A stretch of 36,704 nt of DNA from Hymenobacter glacieicola. GTDB lineage: Bacteria; Bacteroidota; Bacteroidia; Cytophagales; Hymenobacteraceae. Location: contig NZ_BMGS01000019.1 of assembly GCF_014640315.1 (NCBI RefSeq), forward strand, positions 1 to 36,704, read 5' to 3'. The number at the start of each line of letters is the position of its first letter. Position 1 is the stretch's first letter. Shown here piece by piece: positions 1 through 7,034 of this stretch. The notes under the pieces are model-generated. The model did no database searches, was not told the origin of the DNA, and saw only the letters and a list, made by a program, of their open reading frames with translations. The position numbers and the translations under genes are program-made.

Positions 1-59
1 GCATCCGCTTGCAACTCGTCATCGATGCGCATAACCAACGCATAGAAGCAGACGGCTAA
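1..59 (+). CDS. C-terminal end of a protein entering from the left edge
   Basis: An open frame runs from the window edge to a TAA at 57-59 and encodes 19 residues ending in IEADG. GC content and third-position G/C preference resemble the coding sequence further right, unlike the AT-rich 60-250 stretch that follows. Too little is visible to name a family. The stop overlaps the stop codon of the opposing small ORF, so the two frames converge tail to tail. Confidence 0.45.
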   Translation, partial: IRLQLVIDAHNQRIEADG

Positions 60-247
60 TCACCTGCTATTTTACCACCACCGTGAATTGAATTATATGT
101 CAACAAATTTTGATATAGGTTGTCGTAATCTAGATAAATAGAATCGATGCAAATTCTAATTGTTTCAATATGAAGAGCGTCTCTTTTATCTAATAATCTT
201 GGTATCTTCCTTAGAAAATTGCTTTCAGGTATATTTAGTTGAAGCAT
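56..247 (-). CDS. small hypothetical protein, 63 aa, AT-rich
   Basis: This ATG-started frame encodes 63 residues rich in Ile, Leu, Asp and Tyr, with a predicted helical, amphipathic look (for example RKIPRLLDKRDALHIETIRI). Base composition is strikingly AT-rich compared with both neighbours, suggesting recently acquired sequence or a remnant of a larger gene. It lies just downstream of mutB on the same strand (13 nt gap) and converges on the truncated gene at the left edge. I recognise no family. It could be a chance frame in AT-rich DNA, although the amino-acid composition looks protein-like. Confidence 0.35.
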   Translation of the reverse strand: MLQLNIPESNFLRKIPRLLDKRDALHIETIRICIDSIYLDYDNLYQNLLTYNSIHGGGKIAGD

Positions 248-260
248 GCTAAATAAATTT

Positions 261-2387
261 TCAGTTAAAATTTACTAACTTCTCCAATATCTCCTGGGCT
301 GCCACCGCAATGACGGTGCCGGGGCCATACACGCCGACTACCCCGGCGTTGTAGAGGAAGTCGTAATCCTGGGCGGGGATGACGCCGCCGGCAATGACCA
401 GGATATCTTCGCGGCCAAGCTGCCGGAGCTCCTCAATGAGCTGCGGAATCAGGGTTTTGTGGCCGGCGGCGAGGCTGCTCACGCCCACTACGTGCACGTC
501 GTTCTCGGCGGCTTGGCGGGCTACCTCGGCGGGCGTCTGGAACAGGGGCGCAATGTCCACGTCGAAGCCCACGTCGGCAAAGGAGGTAGCAATTACTTTG
601 GAGCCCCGGTCGTGGCCGTCCTGGCCCATTTTGGCCACCATCATGCGGGGGCGGCGGCCTTCACGGGCGGCAAATTCATCGGCCATCTGGCGGGCCTTGG
701 CAAACTGCTCGTCGTAATTCATTTCCTGAGAGTACACGCCCGAAATAGCCCGGATGGTGGCCTGGTGGCGGCCGTACACTTTCTCCAGGGCATCGGAAAT
801 CTCACCGAGGGTAGCGCGCAGGCGAGCGGCCTGCACGGCCAGGGCCAGCAGGTTGTCGTTGCCGGTGCGGGCGGCTTCGGTGAGGGCCTCCAGGGCCTGC
901 TGCACGGCGGCGTTGTCGCGGGTGGCTTTAATCTGGTTTAGGCGCGCAATCTGCGACTCGCGCACGGCGGCATTGTCGATGTCGAGCACCTCAATGTCGG
1001 TGGCCTCGTTTACGCGGTACTTGTTCACGCCTACCACTATTTCCTTGCCCGAGTCGATGCGGGCCTGCTTGCGGGCGGCGGCTTCCTCGATGCGCATTTT
1101 GGGCAGGCCGGTTTCAATGGCTTTGGCCATGCCGCCCAGCTCCTCCACTTCCTGAATCAGGGCCCAGGCTTTGTCGGCCAGCTCGTGGGTGAGGGTTTCC
1201 ACGTAGTAGGAGCCGCCCCAGGGGTCCACCACGCGGGTAATGTCCGTTTCGTGCTGAATGTAGAGCTGGGTGTTGCGGGCAATGCGGGCCGAGAAGTCGG
1301 TGGGCAGGGCAATGGCCTCGTCGAGGGCGTTGGTGTGCAGGCTTTGGGTGCCGCCCAGGGCCGCGGCCATGGCCTCAATGCAGGTGCGAGCTACGTTGTT
1401 GAAGGGGTCCTGCTCGGTGAGGGAGTAGCCTGAGGTCTGGCAGTGCGTGCGCAGGGCCAGGCTCTTGGGGTTCTGGGGCTCGAACTGCTGGATGAGCTTG
1501 GCCCAGAGCAGGCGGCCGGCCCGCATCTTGGCAATTTCCATGAAGTGGTTCATGCCAATGGCCCAGAAAAACGACAGGCGCGGGGCAAACTGGTCGATGC
1601 TCATGCCCGCCGCCAGCCCGGCCCGCACGTACTCCAGCCCGTCGGCCAGGGTGTAGGCCAGTTCCAGGTCGGCGGTAGCGCCAGCCTCCTGCATGTGGTA
1701 GCCCGAGATGCTGATGGAGTTGAACTTGGGCATATGCTGCGCCGTGAAGCTGAAAATATCCGCAATGATGCGCATGCTCGGCAGGGGCGGGTAGATGTAG
1801 GTGTTGCGCACCATGAACTCCTTCAGAATGTCGTTCTGAATGGTGCCCGCCAGCTTATCCGGCGTTACGCCCTGCTCCTCGGCCGCCACAATGTAAAAGG
1901 CCATAATGGGCAGCACCGCCCCGTTCATGGTCATCGACACCGACATCTGGTCCAGCGGAATCTCATCAAACAGGAGCTTCATGTCCTCCACCGAATCAAT
2001 GGCCACGCCGGCCTTGCCCACGTCGCCTACCACGCGGGGGTGGTCGGAGTCGTAGCCCCGGTGGGTAGCCAGGTCAAACGCCACCGAGAGGCCCTTCTGC
2101 CCGCCGGCCAGGTTGCGGCGGTAAAAGGCGTTGCTGGCCTCGGCCGTGGAGAAGCCCGCGTACTGCCGGATGGTCCAGGGGTTCTGGATGTACATGGTGC
2201 TGTAGGGCCCGCGCAAATACGGCGCCTGGCCGGCGCCAAACCCCAGGTGGTCGAGGTGCTGCACGTCGTGGGCAGTGTAGAACTGCTTCAGGGCAATGCC
2301 TTCCGGGGTAGCAGTTTGGGTGGCCTCAGTAGTTGGCGCGGGTAGTTGAGCCGCGTCGTAGGATATAGTTGAGAAGTCGGGTTTCAT
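261..2387 (-). CDS. mutB: methylmalonyl-CoA mutase, large (catalytic) subunit
   Basis: This 708-residue protein is the adenosylcobalamin-dependent subunit that interconverts (R)-methylmalonyl-CoA and succinyl-CoA in propionate and branched-chain metabolism in the cytosol. Residues about 30-560 form the TIM-barrel substrate domain; SGYHMQEAGAT near residues 229-238 carries the Tyr-His pair (Y230/H231) that contacts substrate and cofactor in the family. Residues about 580-700 form the B12-binding fold with the DxHxxG motif (D590, H592, G595), a following SSL and an AGG loop. H592 is the expected lower cobalt ligand. Length and motifs are complete. It is the last gene of a minus-strand operon with mutA, but an unrelated four-helix-bundle gene separates the two. 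Its ATG lies 10 nt from an array of 7-nt repeats. No meaB/argK chaperone gene is in the window. Confidence 0.96.
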   Translation of the reverse strand: MKPDFSTISYDAAQLPAPTTEATQTATPEGIALKQFYTAHDVQHLDHLGFGAGQAPYLRGPYSTMYIQNPWTIRQYAGFSTAEASNAFYRRNLAGGQKGLSVAFDLATHRGYDSDHPRVVGDVGKAGVAIDSVEDMKLLFDEIPLDQMSVSMTMNGAVLPIMAFYIVAAEEQGVTPDKLAGTIQNDILKEFMVRNTYIYPPLPSMRIIADIFSFTAQHMPKFNSISISGYHMQEAGATADLELAYTLADGLEYVRAGLAAGMSIDQFAPRLSFFWAIGMNHFMEIAKMRAGRLLWAKLIQQFEPQNPKSLALRTHCQTSGYSLTEQDPFNNVARTCIEAMAAALGGTQSLHTNALDEAIALPTDFSARIARNTQLYIQHETDITRVVDPWGGSYYVETLTHELADKAWALIQEVEELGGMAKAIETGLPKMRIEEAAARKQARIDSGKEIVVGVNKYRVNEATDIEVLDIDNAAVRESQIARLNQIKATRDNAAVQQALEALTEAARTGNDNLLALAVQAARLRATLGEISDALEKVYGRHQATIRAISGVYSQEMNYDEQFAKARQMADEFAAREGRRPRMMVAKMGQDGHDRGSKVIATSFADVGFDVDIAPLFQTPAEVARQAAENDVHVVGVSSLAAGHKTLIPQLIEELRQLGREDILVIAGGVIPAQDYDFLYNAGVVGVYGPGTVIAVAAQEILEKLVNFN

Positions 2388-2397
2388 GGGTGGAGGG

Positions 2398-2432
2398 GTG
2401 ACAGGTAAAAGGTAAAAGGTGACAGGTAATTG
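2398..2432. repeat. five tandem 7-nt repeats, left arm (GTGACAG type)
   Basis: Reading the + strand from 2398, the sequence divides exactly into GTGACAG, GTAAAAG, GTAAAAG, GTGACAG, GTAATTG. The matching array at 2829-2863 is in the opposite orientation, so the two arrays form imperfect inverted repeats around the four-helix-bundle gene. The array occupies most of the mutB 5' spacer. Confidence 0.7.
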
Positions 2433-2447
2433 GACACAAGTAATAGG

Positions 2448-2825
2448 TTAGCTATTAGGCTGCAGGCTTTTGATTAGACCCGTAATTAAGCCGGTGATGC
2501 GGTCCAGCGAAGTAATTGCTTGATCGGTTTGTATCGATGAAATATAGCCCAGGCGCTCTGCGAGTAACACAATTGTGTCGAGTTCAGTAACTGAACCGCG
2601 GGCAATGAATAAAAAACGAGTAAACTCAGCTGCCGAATTTCGACCGGCTCCTTCCGCAATATTGAGTGTAACGGAGGTAGCAGCTTGCCGTAGCTGAGAA
2701 GCTAACTCATAGCGTTCTTCGGGTGGGAACTGATGGGCCAGGTCGTAGGCTACAGGAACAAAATCAAAGGCAAGTCGCCAGCAGTCCAACTTATAATGTG
2801 GTTTACTGCGCCGCTCAACTGCCAT
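2448..2825 (-). CDS. four-helix-bundle protein of the 23S rRNA IVS family
   Basis: This 125-residue protein matches the family first described as the protein encoded by intervening sequences in 23S rRNA genes (TIGR02436-type). Family landmarks are visible: an N-terminal Lys/Tyr/Trp-rich helix (YKLDCWRLAFDF), the central SVTLNIAEGAGR turn, and GSVTELDTIVLLAERLGYI leading to the last helix. Members are small and all-helical, and occur outside rRNA genes in many bacteria; their function is not settled, with RNA or protein binding usually assumed. Here it sits between mutA (gap 42 nt) and mutB (gap 60 nt), in the same direction. It is flanked on both sides by inverted arrays of a 7-nt repeat, which suggests insertion as a unit into the mutase operon. 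It has no evident role in mutase chemistry. Confidence 0.85.
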   Translation of the reverse strand: MAVERRSKPHYKLDCWRLAFDFVPVAYDLAHQFPPEERYELASQLRQAATSVTLNIAEGAGRNSAAEFTRFLFIARGSVTELDTIVLLAERLGYISSIQTDQAITSLDRITGLITGLIKSLQPNS

Positions 2826-2828
2826 AAT

Positions 2829-2863
2829 CTGTCACTTTTTACCTGTTACGTGTTACCTGTTAC
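2829..2863. repeat. five tandem 7-nt repeats, right arm (inverted)
   Basis: On the + strand the units are CTGTCAC, TTTTTAC, CTGTTAC, GTGTTAC, CTGTTAC, the reverse complement of the GTRACAG-type units at 2398-2432. It begins 3 nt outside the start codon of the four-helix-bundle gene and stops 4 nt short of the mutA stop codon. Confidence 0.7.
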
Positions 2864-2867
2864 CCAA

Positions 2868-4649
2868 TCACTTCTTCCCCTGCAGCCTCGCCAGCACATC
2901 CTCGGTGCTGTAGCCCTGCACGGTAAACTCCTTGAACCCGAACACCTGTACGGCTTCCTGCATAGTAGCCAGGTCGGCGGTGAGCAGGGCCGGCGGAATG
3001 AAGTTGGGCTCGTCAATCGGGACGCGGCTGATGGCGCGGGAAAGGCGCCCGAACTGCTCAGGAGTAGCGTACATCAGCGTAGCTTCCTCCGTAGAGGAAA
3101 ACAGCACCGACAGGGTACCCTCGGGGTGAGCGGCCCGCAACTCCTTCCGTTCTTTTTCTGGCAGGGTGTTCAGGAACGACTCCAGAATAATCTGGTTGGT
3201 GTGGGCGCCGAGCAGTACCATAGCCGCCCGCTTCTTGCGCTTTTCCCGGCGCTCAAAGTGCAGGGCCGTAGCTAGGCGTAGCACCTCGGTGGGGTAGGTG
3301 GCGCGGGTGCTGTCAAACTCCCGGCTGCGCAACAGGCGCTTGGGGTTGTAGTCGAAGGTTTCGTTGGGGTTCTGAAACTTGTTGGTGCCCACTACCACCT
3401 GCTCCCCATTGGCAATGCGTTGGAACTGAGCCTGGGCCGAGGCGTGCAGCTCCTGCATCACGAGGCCGGTAGCGGTGGGCAAGCCGCCGGCCGCTTCCAG
3501 CTTCTGAAACAAGGCCCAGGCCTCGCGGCTCAGCTGGTCGGTTAGGGTTTCGAGGTAGTAGGAACCGGCCGCGGGGTCCTGTACCCGGTCCAGGTAGGCT
3601 TCCTCGCGCAGCAGCACGGGCAGGTTGCGGGCCAGGCGCTCGGCAAACTCGTTGGGAGCGTGGAACAGGCAGTCGAAAGCGCCCACGCTCACGGCATCGG
3701 CCCCACCCATCACGGCGCTCATGGCCTCGGTGGTGGTGCGCAGCAAGTTGGTATGCGGATCGAGGGTGGTTTGGCTCCAGGTGGCGGTGCTGGCGAAGAT
3801 GGTCAGTTGCTGGGCCGCCTCGGCGGGTAGTCCGTAGGCGTGCAGCAGGGTAGCCCACAGCCGGCGCAGGGCCCGCAGCTTGGCTATTTCAAAAAAGTAG
3901 TTCGGGCCAACGGCCACGTGCACGTGCAAAGCGGCGGCTACATCCGCTACCGTCAGGTCCTGGGTGGTGGGCAGGGCGCTGAGGTAGGCGGCGGCGGTAG
4001 CCAGGGTGAAGGCCACCTGTTGGGTGGCCGTGGCGCCGCGGTTACCATAGAAAGCCGCGTTGATGCCCAAGGCCCGAAACTCCGGCCAATTCTTGCTTAG
4101 TCGGATGGCTGTGCGCAGCTCCTCTTGCTGCAGGGCCTGGTCGGGGGCGTGGCGGGTAATGGGGTCCGACACCAGGAAACCGCGCGGTGCTACCTCCAGG
4201 GCGGCCAGGCGCTGAATCAGCCGGGCTGCGCCGCCCCGTACCGTGTAGCCCAGGTACGTGCTGGCCACGGGCAGGTGTTGCTGCAAATGCTCCACATCAA
4301 AGCCCTCAGCGTGGGCTAGCACAAAGTGGGCTCCTTCGGCGCCGCGGTGCAGGGCGGCGGCGGCGCGGTCAATGGCGCTGCCGCCCCGCTCCAGGGCCGG
4401 CACCGAGTAAGTAGGCACGTTGCGCCAGTGGGCGTGGGGCCGCACCTGCGGGGTAGGGGGCCCGCCCAGCTCCTGCAAAGCTTCCTGGTGGTAGAACGGC
4501 TGCACCGCGAAACCATCGGGCGTGTGCCAGGCCAGACTGGCGGGGTCCTGGCCTTTCAGGTCGCGGGCAATGCGCTCCAGCCACTGGGGGGTAGTAACGG
4601 CGTCAAACTCGGAGAACGAAACAGGCGCGGGGCGCGGCGAATCGGCCAT
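2868..4649 (-). CDS. mutA: methylmalonyl-CoA mutase, small subunit
   Basis: This 593-residue protein is the partner subunit of the heterodimeric mutase. It has the mutase-type barrel (for example PAAGSYYLETLTDQL, parallel to WGGSYYVETLTHEL in MutB, and VVVGTNKFQNPNE). Its C-terminal Rossmann-like part lacks the DxHxxG cobalamin motif, as is normal for the non-catalytic subunit. I start it at the ATG at 4649 (MADSPRPAPVSF). An upstream in-frame ATG at 4685 would lie almost at the transcription start implied by the -7 box at 4695-4702, and the extra 12 residues are not protein-like. It heads the minus-strand operon with the four-helix-bundle gene and mutB. Confidence 0.93.
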   Translation of the reverse strand: MADSPRPAPVSFSEFDAVTTPQWLERIARDLKGQDPASLAWHTPDGFAVQPFYHQEALQELGGPPTPQVRPHAHWRNVPTYSVPALERGGSAIDRAAAALHRGAEGAHFVLAHAEGFDVEHLQQHLPVASTYLGYTVRGGAARLIQRLAALEVAPRGFLVSDPITRHAPDQALQQEELRTAIRLSKNWPEFRALGINAAFYGNRGATATQQVAFTLATAAAYLSALPTTQDLTVADVAAALHVHVAVGPNYFFEIAKLRALRRLWATLLHAYGLPAEAAQQLTIFASTATWSQTTLDPHTNLLRTTTEAMSAVMGGADAVSVGAFDCLFHAPNEFAERLARNLPVLLREEAYLDRVQDPAAGSYYLETLTDQLSREAWALFQKLEAAGGLPTATGLVMQELHASAQAQFQRIANGEQVVVGTNKFQNPNETFDYNPKRLLRSREFDSTRATYPTEVLRLATALHFERREKRKKRAAMVLLGAHTNQIILESFLNTLPEKERKELRAAHPEGTLSVLFSSTEEATLMYATPEQFGRLSRAISRVPIDEPNFIPPALLTADLATMQEAVQVFGFKEFTVQGYSTEDVLARLQGKK

Positions 4650-4694
4650 AATGCAGCGGGGTGGGGTGGGTGAACAGAGGCCCAAGGGGCGGGC

Positions 4695-4702
4695 TAAAGA
4701 TA
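4695..4702 (-). promoter_or_regulatory. putative -7 box for mutA
   Basis: On the minus strand the sequence reads TATCTTTA, one base off the Bacteroidota -7 consensus TAnnTTTG. It lies 46 nt from the chosen mutA ATG. No convincing -33 TTG is visible at the usual spacing. Confidence 0.4.
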
Positions 4703-4965
4703 CCTGGTTCGGGGTAGAAATAGGCTTGAGCGAAGCCGGCCAGGGCTAGCAATATTTGGGCGGGTTGTTGCCTGTAGGGGGGCAGCCATTTTGTTGGCTG
4801 CTGGCAGCGTCCCGAAAAATCCGGTTTTCCTTAGGTGCAGCCAGCAGCTGGCCGGGCCGCAAATGAGTAATCCGGCCCCAACCAACTGCCTTATTACTCC
4901 TGGTTTTCCATGTGCCCTATTCCCGGCTAGAGCCTGTAGTCGTTTCAACTCCCGTTGCGCTACCG
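4703..4965. other. divergent intergenic spacer mutA / 5'-nucleotidase
   Basis: The mutA-to-nucleotidase gap is about 350 nt in total, with the two -7 boxes at its ends. Inside I see only a short inverted repeat around 4797-4850 (GCTGCTGG against CCAGCAGC). A 104-aa minus-strand frame across it looks like a chance frame. Confidence 0.4.
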
Positions 4966-4973
4966 TACCTTTG
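4966..4973 (+). promoter_or_regulatory. -7 box for the 5'-nucleotidase genes
   Basis: TACCTTTG is a perfect match to TAnnTTTG and ends 29 nt before the ATG at 5003. It lies downstream of an alternative in-frame ATG at 4955, which argues against that longer start. No clear -33 element is seen. Confidence 0.6.
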
Positions 4974-5002
4974 CTGTTCGCACTTCTCTTCCTCCTGACC
5001 TG

Positions 5003-5758
5003 ATGCAACTTCTTCGTTCCCGCCTGGCTGCGCTGAGCCTGCTAACTGCGGTGGCCTTGGCTCCCGCCTGCCAGCGCGGCGCCTACCTACCCAAGGCGCA
5101 GCTAGCCCCGGTGACGGCCCAGCCCGTGGGCAAATCCATTCCCGAAGACCCTAAAGCCGCCGCTACCATTGCCCCTTACCGCCAGCGCGTAACCGAGCAG
5201 ATGACGGCCGTGCTAGGCCAGGCCCCGGTAGCCATCGTCAAGAATAACGGGGAGTCGCCGCTGTCCAACTTTGTGGCCGACATTCAGCGGGCGCGCGCCA
5301 GCCGGGAGCTGAAACAGCCCATCGAGCTAAGCGTGATGACCAACGGCGGCTTGCGGGCCCCCATTCCGGCCGGACCCGTTACCATGGGCTCGGTGTTTGA
5401 GCTCATGCCCTTCGAAAACGAGCTGGTCGTGCTGGATGCTCCCGGCCCCGTGGTGCAGCAACTGTTCGAGTACGCCGCCCGCATCAACATGCCGGTTGCC
5501 GGGGCAGTGTACGCCGCCGTGGCGGGCAAGCCCCAGGATATTCGCATCGGAGGGCAGCCGTTCGAGCCGGCGCGCACCTACACCATTGCCATTTCCGACT
5601 ACCTGGCGGGCGGGGGCGACAACCTGACCTTCTTTAAAGCCATCAAGCCCCGCGGGACCGGGGTGCTGCTGCGCACGGCCATTGCCGACCACATGCGCGA
5701 GCAAACCCAGCAAGGCAAACCCATTGAGGCCAAAGTGGACGGCCGGGTGAAACTGTAA
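5003..5758 (+). CDS. 5'-nucleotidase C-terminal domain lipoprotein
   Basis: This 251-residue protein corresponds to the C-terminal, substrate-binding half of UshA/YfkN-type 5'-nucleotidases, here as a separate gene. The signal peptide ends in the lipobox LAPAC with Cys23, so it is probably a lipoprotein. The 5_nucleotid_C landmarks are clear: NNGESPLSNFVAD, the NGGLRAPIPAGPVT stretch, ELMPFENELVVLD, and ISDYLAGGGDNLTFF near the C-terminus. On its own it lacks the metal-binding phosphoesterase half, which is encoded by the next gene 144 nt downstream. The start at 5003 gives a proper signal peptide and agrees with the -7 box at 4966. The two proteins probably act together on extracytoplasmic nucleotides or related phosphoesters. 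Confidence 0.88.
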   Translation: MQLLRSRLAALSLLTAVALAPACQRGAYLPKAQLAPVTAQPVGKSIPEDPKAAATIAPYRQRVTEQMTAVLGQAPVAIVKNNGESPLSNFVADIQRARASRELKQPIELSVMTNGGLRAPIPAGPVTMGSVFELMPFENELVVLDAPGPVVQQLFEYAARINMPVAGAVYAAVAGKPQDIRIGGQPFEPARTYTIAISDYLAGGGDNLTFFKAIKPRGTGVLLRTAIADHMREQTQQGKPIEAKVDGRVKL

Positions 5759-5902
5759 TGCGCTGATTGGTTGGTGTACGGATGTGGTGATGGATTACGT
5801 TGAGTGAAATCAGCCCATCGAAACTACCTCATCACTACCATAAAAGGCGGCACATCACCTCATTAGCATAATAGCACATCAACTAATCAGTACCCTACCT
5901 CC

Positions 5903-6832
5903 GTGGATCGTCGCGAATTTCTGAAACATACCGGCCTGGGAGCCGCTACGCTGGGCCTGCTGGGTGTTTCGGCCCTGCCCGCGGTTGCCGCCGACAAGAA
6001 GGCTACCCGCCTGACCATCCTGCATACCAACGACATGCACTCGCGCATTGAACCCTTTCCCGACAACGCCGCCCAGTGGGCGGGGCTGGGCGGGATGGCC
6101 CGGCGCGCGGCCCTGATTGAGCAAATCCGGAAGCAGGAATCCAACGTGCTGCTCCTGGACTCCGGCGACATTTGGCAGGGGACGCCCTACTTCAACTTCT
6201 TTCAGGGCGAGCTGGAATACAAGCTCATGAGCCAGATGGCCTACGACGCCAGTACCCTCGGCAACCACGACTTCGACAACGGCCTGGAAGGCCTGCAGAA
6301 GCAGCTGCCCCACGCTACCTTCCCCTTCCTGATTGCTAATTACGACTTCTCCCAGACCATCCTGGCCGGCAGGTTTCAGCCCTACAAGGTGTTCGACAAG
6401 CAGGGCGTGCGGGTAGGCGTGTTCGGCTTGGGCATTGAAATGGCTGGGTTGGTAGCCGATAAGAATTTCGGGGCCACGAAGTACCTCGACCCCGTGGCCA
6501 CGGCCAAGGACATGGTAGCCAAGCTGCGCGGCCCCGAGAAGTGCGACCTGGTGATTTGCCTTTCCCACCTGGGCTACAAATACGAAAGCGCCAAAATCGA
6601 CGACCGGAAGCTGGCTGCCCAGGTAAGCGGCATCGACCTGATTCTGGGTGGGCACACCCACACGTTCCTGGAGCAGCCCGAGCCCATTGCCAGCCCCAAC
6701 GGCCGCACCACTCTGGTCAACCAAGTCGGCTGGTCGGGCATCAACCTGGGCCGCTTGGACTACTCCTTTGAGCGAGGCACGCGCCAGCCCACGGTAGCCG
6801 CTACCGCCGTAGTTCCCGTACAAGCCGCATAG
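5903..6832 (+). CDS. Tat-exported metallophosphatase, 5'-nucleotidase catalytic domain
   Basis: This 309-residue protein is the calcineurin-like metallophosphoesterase half of a 5'-nucleotidase. It begins with GTG (MDRREFLKHTGLGAATLGLLG), a twin-arginine signal, so it is expected to be exported folded. Metal-binding motifs are complete: ILHTNDMHSRIEPF, DSGDIWQGTP, GNHDFDNG, CLSHLGYK and GGHTHTFLE. The C-terminal substrate-specificity domain is absent and is supplied by the preceding gene. Homologous pairs occur in Bacteroidota, but the order (C-terminal domain first) and the different export routes are notable. Substrate range cannot be read from the sequence; nucleotides or UDP-sugars are the family default. 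Confidence 0.9.
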   Translation: MDRREFLKHTGLGAATLGLLGVSALPAVAADKKATRLTILHTNDMHSRIEPFPDNAAQWAGLGGMARRAALIEQIRKQESNVLLLDSGDIWQGTPYFNFFQGELEYKLMSQMAYDASTLGNHDFDNGLEGLQKQLPHATFPFLIANYDFSQTILAGRFQPYKVFDKQGVRVGVFGLGIEMAGLVADKNFGATKYLDPVATAKDMVAKLRGPEKCDLVICLSHLGYKYESAKIDDRKLAAQVSGIDLILGGHTHTFLEQPEPIASPNGRTTLVNQVGWSGINLGRLDYSFERGTRQPTVAATAVVPVQAA

Positions 6833-6927
6833 GTATGCTGCCGGGCTGCTACGCTTTACTGAGGAGCTGGCCTTGCGGTAAAAGTGCGTAAAATGCAAGA
6901 GTTAAGGGCGTTTTTTTGTCTCCTGAC

Positions 6928-6936
6928 TTTTCCACA
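6928..6936 (+). promoter_or_regulatory. weak DnaA-box-like site upstream of dnaA
   Basis: TTTTCCACA differs by one base from the TTATCCACA consensus and lies about 100 nt upstream of dnaA. It could serve dnaA autoregulation. I find no cluster of such boxes, so this is not evidence for an origin. Confidence 0.25.
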
Positions 6937-7034
6937 TTTTTGTCTCCCCCTAAAAAAAACGAGCCTTTTCTGGTTCGTGGCCAGCCTGTTATACCGCTCA
7001 CCTGCACCCCCGTTGCTTTTGCCCTATCTGATTG

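Noticed and set aside
1443..2345. 300-codon plus-strand open frame opposite mutB
   Set aside because: Antisense shadow of a GC-rich conserved gene; His/Gly/Gln-rich composition typical of reversed codons, no family signal.
4694..5008. 104-codon minus-strand frame in the mutA/nucleotidase spacer
   Set aside because: Spans two promoters, no recognisable protein features.
5879..6898. 339-codon minus-strand frame opposite the metallophosphatase gene
   Set aside because: Lies wholly over a gene with clear catalytic motifs; composition is that of a reverse-strand shadow.
6833..7034. Replication origin beside dnaA
   Set aside because: Only one imperfect DnaA box, no box cluster and no AT-rich unwinding element; dnaN and other origin neighbours are missing.
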